8,347 nt of DNA, taken from the NCBI GenBank assembly GCA_902490095.1, contig CABUCQ010000088.1, forward strand, positions 1-8,347. Reading direction: 5' to 3'. The notes below the pieces were generated by a model that worked only from the letters and a program-made list of their open reading frames with translations, did not search any database and was not told the origin of the DNA. The position numbers and the translations under genes were made by a program. This DNA is from an uncultured Collinsella sp. (GTDB lineage: Bacteria > Actinomycetota > Coriobacteriia > Coriobacteriales > Coriobacteriaceae). Positions 5,300 to 8,347 of this stretch are shown one piece after another. Numbering within the stretch: the stretch's first letter is position 1; every line of letters starts with the position of its first letter.

Positions 5300-7522
5300 A
5301 TGAATATGCTCAAAATCTCGAAGGCGATCTTTAGGTCGCTTCTCTCCTCCAGGTCGCTCTGTGTTGTCGTTGTTGCGTTGATGGTTCTTTGTGCTCTGCC
5401 CGTCTTCAGGAGCGCGGCTGGCATCGACGGACGGGTCGAATACCTCGAGTCGGGAATAACCCGTGTTGAGCAGGAATTGTCAGCATCCTATGCGGATGCG
5501 CTTGTGAATGCGGGGGAGGACGGTGTCTATACCTCTTCATCAAGCATGCCCGCGCTTCTGTACCCTCTTGCCGCGGGACGTCTTATCTTGGCACCGCTCT
5601 CTCCCCTACTTCCGTTTCTGCAGATATCGGATGGAGAGTACACCTATTATGACGGATCGAAGGAGTACTTGCTATGGGTCGCAACGGCCGTTGCCGTCTC
5701 GTTCCTTGCCGCGCGTCTTAACAAACGTGAAAAGCTCATCATCCAGGCACCGATGGGCGAGCTGGGTAGACTTGTTGCATCGAGCGTATGGGCGAGTGTT
5801 TTTGCAATGCTTGCCGTCCTCGCCATCAATCTTCCAGGGATAATCGCCGCGCTTGTGAAGAATGGCCCGGGCTCGCCGTTCTATCCGATAGGCTACATTC
5901 AATATGCGACTCCGGTTATCAAACCGGCTTGGCTGGTGTTCGCGCAGACGGCCATCTTGCAATTCTTGGTGGCAGCGTTCATCTCGCTTGTCGTTCACCT
6001 TGCCGTGAAGATTGCCAATAACCCTACGCTTGGAATCGTGTTCGTATGTGCCCTGATGGGGGTGACGATGGTTCCCGGGTATTACGGAAGATCCATCGCT
6101 TTACGTGAGTTCGCCCTGTTGAATCCCCTTACGTATGCGAACACTGAGTTGACCGTCGGCGCCTATAGCCCGTACCCGACAACGCAGATAGTGAATCTGC
6201 CTGGACTTTGCTTCGAGCGTGGCGCGATTGCCCTCGTATGCGCAATCGGGATCGAGGTGCTGGCAATTAGCCTGCTTTGCGTTGCTGGAAAGAGCGGCTG
6301 CGCGTGCCCGATATCCCCGATTTGTCTTGAGAGAGGTTCCTTCACTGCATCGAGAACGGCAACTCGTTCGAGCGCTTGTGCCTCCGCCGTTGCATACGTA
6401 AGAACGATGGGGAAACTGCTCCTGCGTTCTCCTGCCCTCGCCGTATGCGCGATTGCAATGTCGACGACGATGCTGGCCCCGGCTCTGGTCGAGATGTTTC
6501 CTGACGCTGATAACGTTTCCGCTGTTCGGTATAGGGATGGGGAGCTCCGTTCAATAGATCGGTATCTAGAGCAGAACGCTGCGAATATGGACGTCGAGGG
6601 CAAAGCGGCCCTGGAAGACATGCGGGATGCTCTTTCGGGTTTCGTGTACGCGCCTATGCCTGCGGAGGGGTTTCGAAGCCTTGCGACGTACGAGCGCGCT
6701 CGAGGTGAGCTGGGCGCGGCAGATGCGACTCTCCTGCAATCGATCGGAATCGAGCCGGAGACTCCTTCTCGTGCGGAGGCGCGCGCCCTTCTGCTTGAGT
6801 CGATCGCGAGCTTGCCGGACCCCAAGGTTTACGAGTTAAGTACGAAGATGCCCCCATTAATCCTCCTTTCGTATCTCCAGGCAGCGCTTCCCTCCTTATT
6901 TTTGCTGTTGCCCGTGGTTGTCACATCGCTCGCGTGTACCCACCTGCAGTGTCGTTCCCTTCTGGTTCTCCAGATCCCCGCAACAGCGCATGTGCGTTTT
7001 CTGACGGCTGTTGCGCTGGCTCTCCTGCTTGGCTTGGTGCTGCTTTTGGTGTCGATGGTTCCCGCTGTCGTTGTGTCCGTGATTAAGAACGGTGCGGGTG
7101 GATCGGAGTATCCCGTCGCTCTCATTCGGGCGGGAGCTTCGACAACGTCCATGGTGGGGGAGGCGGTGTTGTGCAGTATTCCGTTGCTGGTCATGGCATA
7201 CGGCGTGATTTCCGTCGTCGCTGCGTTGACAGCAGCGATTAGCCGCAACCCCGTTGTCACCGGAATGGTTTGCGCGGTTCTCTTGGTGTTGGGTTCGTTG
7301 AGCGCTCATGTTGAAAGCGTGGGCATGGGCGTCGCGCTGCTGGCTCCATTCGCCTCGTTTGATCCCGCTTCCCAGGTGGGGACGATTGGGTTCCTTGGGC
7401 GAGGGACGAACGCGATGCCTTTTGGAGAGGTCGTCGGCGCATCGGGCGCTCTGCTGGTGGTCTTGGGCGCCGTATCTCCGTTGATGGTGCGCCTGAGTGT
7501 TCCAAAGATCGAAAGGGGATGA
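5300..7522 (+). CDS. Large ABC-transporter membrane protein with two fused homologous permease halves
   Basis: About 740 aa from the ATG at 5300, chosen because AAGG lies 6 nt upstream; the ATG at 5234 abuts the previous stop and has no ribosome site. The protein is two similar halves. Each has an N-terminal membrane helix (about 20-38 and 378-396) and an extracytoplasmic segment (about 40-122 and 398-515), then several further helices up to about 330 and 730. Matching positions include VKNGPGSPFYP (186-196) with IKNGAGGSEYP (595-605), ANNP (239-242) with SRNP (648-651), and FALLNPLTY (271-279) with FASFDPASQ (684-692). It is thus a single-chain pair of ABC-2-like permease domains that would work with the ATPase encoded next. 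Size and place after a small secreted peptide resemble the bacteriocin-associated integral membrane proteins of lactococcin 972 loci. Role: export of the peptide or self-protection; inferred. Confidence 0.8.
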   Translation: MNMLKISKAIFRSLLSSRSLCVVVVALMVLCALPVFRSAAGIDGRVEYLESGITRVEQELSASYADALVNAGEDGVYTSSSSMPALLYPLAAGRLILAPLSPLLPFLQISDGEYTYYDGSKEYLLWVATAVAVSFLAARLNKREKLIIQAPMGELGRLVASSVWASVFAMLAVLAINLPGIIAALVKNGPGSPFYPIGYIQYATPVIKPAWLVFAQTAILQFLVAAFISLVVHLAVKIANNPTLGIVFVCALMGVTMVPGYYGRSIALREFALLNPLTYANTELTVGAYSPYPTTQIVNLPGLCFERGAIALVCAIGIEVLAISLLCVAGKSGCACPISPICLERGSFTASRTATRSSACASAVAYVRTMGKLLLRSPALAVCAIAMSTTMLAPALVEMFPDADNVSAVRYRDGELRSIDRYLEQNAANMDVEGKAALEDMRDALSGFVYAPMPAEGFRSLATYERARGELGAADATLLQSIGIEPETPSRAEARALLLESIASLPDPKVYELSTKMPPLILLSYLQAALPSLFLLLPVVVTSLACTHLQCRSLLVLQIPATAHVRFLTAVALALLLGLVLLLVSMVPAVVVSVIKNGAGGSEYPVALIRAGASTTSMVGEAVLCSIPLLVMAYGVISVVAALTAAISRNPVVTGMVCAVLLVLGSLSAHVESVGMGVALLAPFASFDPASQVGTIGFLGRGTNAMPFGEVVGASGALLVVLGAVSPLMVRLSVPKIERG

Positions 7523-7527
7523 TCTCG

Positions 7528-8268
7528 ATGATTGACCTTCAAACGCTGACGATCTCTTATGGAAAGAAGGTGCTCGTAGATTCGGTGAACGCTGAGTTTG
7601 CCCCGGGTACGGTCTACGGTCTCGTCGCTCCGAACGGGCATGGAAAGACGACGTTGCTGCGTGCGATGGCAGGTTTGCCGGGTCCTCGCGTGGACGGGAG
7701 CATCGTTCTGGATGAGGTGCAGGGTACGGGTGCGAGAGAGGTCCGTTCTATGATCTTCTATGCACCTGGTGAGGGGACGCTGCTGTATCCCGGATTGCGT
7801 GCGGAAGATCACCTCAAGATGGTTTGCGATATGTGGCCGCATGCTCGCGATATCGAAGAGATAGTGGAACAAACGCAGATAGGCGAGTTCGCGAAGATGA
7901 GGATCCGCACTCTGAGCCAGGGCATGAAGCAGCAGCTTACCCTGGCGATTGCGTATGCGACGGGCGCGCGGTACCTTCTATTAGATGAGCCCATGAACGC
8001 GCTCGACCCCAGCAGGGTGGACTTGCATTCCGAGATTCTCAGGAAGCTGGCCGATTCTGGTACGTGCATCATCATGTCATCCCACATCTTGGATTCGGTC
8101 GATAGGCTGTGCGATGAGATTCTGTTTTTGAAGGATGGGAAGCTCATTAGAAGCATTCCGCAAGATGATGCTGCGCCGAAGTCTCCTGGATCCCATTTCG
8201 CAAAGCCTGCCGGACGCGCCGAGGGTGCGCTAAGCACGTATCGGCGACTCTACGAAAAGGGCGGGTAG
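7528..8268 (+). CDS. ABC transporter ATP-binding protein
   Basis: A cytoplasmic nucleotide-binding subunit of 246 aa that would power the preceding membrane protein by ATP hydrolysis. Counting from the alternative ATG at 7519 (249 aa), the motifs are: Walker A APNGHGKTT (37-45), signature LSQGM (132-136), Walker B YLLLDEP (152-158) with catalytic Glu157, D-loop ALD (161-163) and H-loop His189 in SSH. The region where the Q-loop glutamine is expected reads YAPGEGTLLYP, as in several CcmA/COG1131-type ATPases. That subgroup includes self-protection and export pumps rather than nutrient importers. ATG 7519 overlaps the permease stop (ATGA), but AAAGGGG directly abuts it, whereas ATG 7528 is 9 nt from that ribosome site and is preferred. 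Either way, translation is coupled to the permease. The last 30 residues or so are a non-conserved tail. Confidence 0.95.
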   Translation: MIDLQTLTISYGKKVLVDSVNAEFAPGTVYGLVAPNGHGKTTLLRAMAGLPGPRVDGSIVLDEVQGTGAREVRSMIFYAPGEGTLLYPGLRAEDHLKMVCDMWPHARDIEEIVEQTQIGEFAKMRIRTLSQGMKQQLTLAIAYATGARYLLLDEPMNALDPSRVDLHSEILRKLADSGTCIIMSSHILDSVDRLCDEILFLKDGKLIRSIPQDDAAPKSPGSHFAKPAGRAEGALSTYRRLYEKGG

Positions 8269-8270
8269 AA

Positions 8271-8347
8271 ATGCAAGTTAAAAATCTATGTGGCCAATGT
8301 GATACCGTTGAACCCGCATATCGATACCGCTCAGCCATTCGCCTCGC
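8271..8347 (+). CDS. Start of a further operon gene (partial, CxxC near the N-terminus)
   Basis: An ATG stands 2 nt after the ATPase stop codon, with the purine-rich AAAAGGGCGGG just upstream as a ribosome site, and the frame stays open to the window end. The visible start is MQVKNLCGQCDTVEP followed by an Arg/Tyr-rich stretch. CGQC could be half of a zinc-binding site or a redox pair; too little is visible to choose a family. The tight spacing says it belongs to the same operon as the peptide and transporter. In some peptide loci this position holds a second permease or a maturation protein. Confidence 0.6.
   Translation, partial: MQVKNLCGQCDTVEPAYRYRSAIRL

Overview
The window looks like a chromosomal segment of a high-GC Gram-positive gut bacterium, most likely a Coriobacteriia member such as Collinsella. 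This rests on codon bias, on the style of the citrate synthase (catalytic HAEHGGGN motif) and ACT protein, and on a duplicated GTCCCCAGTGACTAG-type extragenic repeat that I associate, from memory, with Collinsella-like genomes. No search was run, so the taxon is an inference.

Left part (1-2900), ordinary core genes, all on the minus strand: a Cof-type HAD phosphatase (138-980), citrate synthase gltA (1068-2486) with a clear intrinsic terminator between the two (1006-1044), and upstream of gltA a small UPF0237-type ACT-domain protein (2564-2851). An extragenic repeat at 63-141 runs into the HAD stop codon.

Middle (2900-4747), a junction: about 400 bp of gene-free, hairpin-rich DNA, then a tyrosine-recombinase remnant that keeps the whole catalytic domain but has lost its N-terminal DNA-binding part. 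It lies directly behind, and in the same frame as, the stop codon of a YozG-type XRE regulator, which in turn follows a four-helix DUF2975 (YoaS-like) membrane protein. This suggests a decayed integrative element.

Right part (4748-8347), the most interesting piece: diverging from the DUF2975/XRE pair across a 120-bp region with overlapping promoters and several perfect dyads is a plus-strand operon. It encodes a 121-aa secreted peptide with four cysteines in the mature part, a 740-aa membrane protein made of two fused homologous permease halves, an ABC ATPase, and the first codons of another gene that opens with a CxxC motif. The order peptide, large multi-pass protein, ATPase matches the layout of lactococcin 972-type bacteriocin loci, and the peptide's C-terminus has weak similarity to that family. 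I propose a secreted antimicrobial-like or signalling peptide with a dedicated ABC export/self-protection system, controlled by the neighbouring membrane protein/XRE pair. The function is inferred, not proven.
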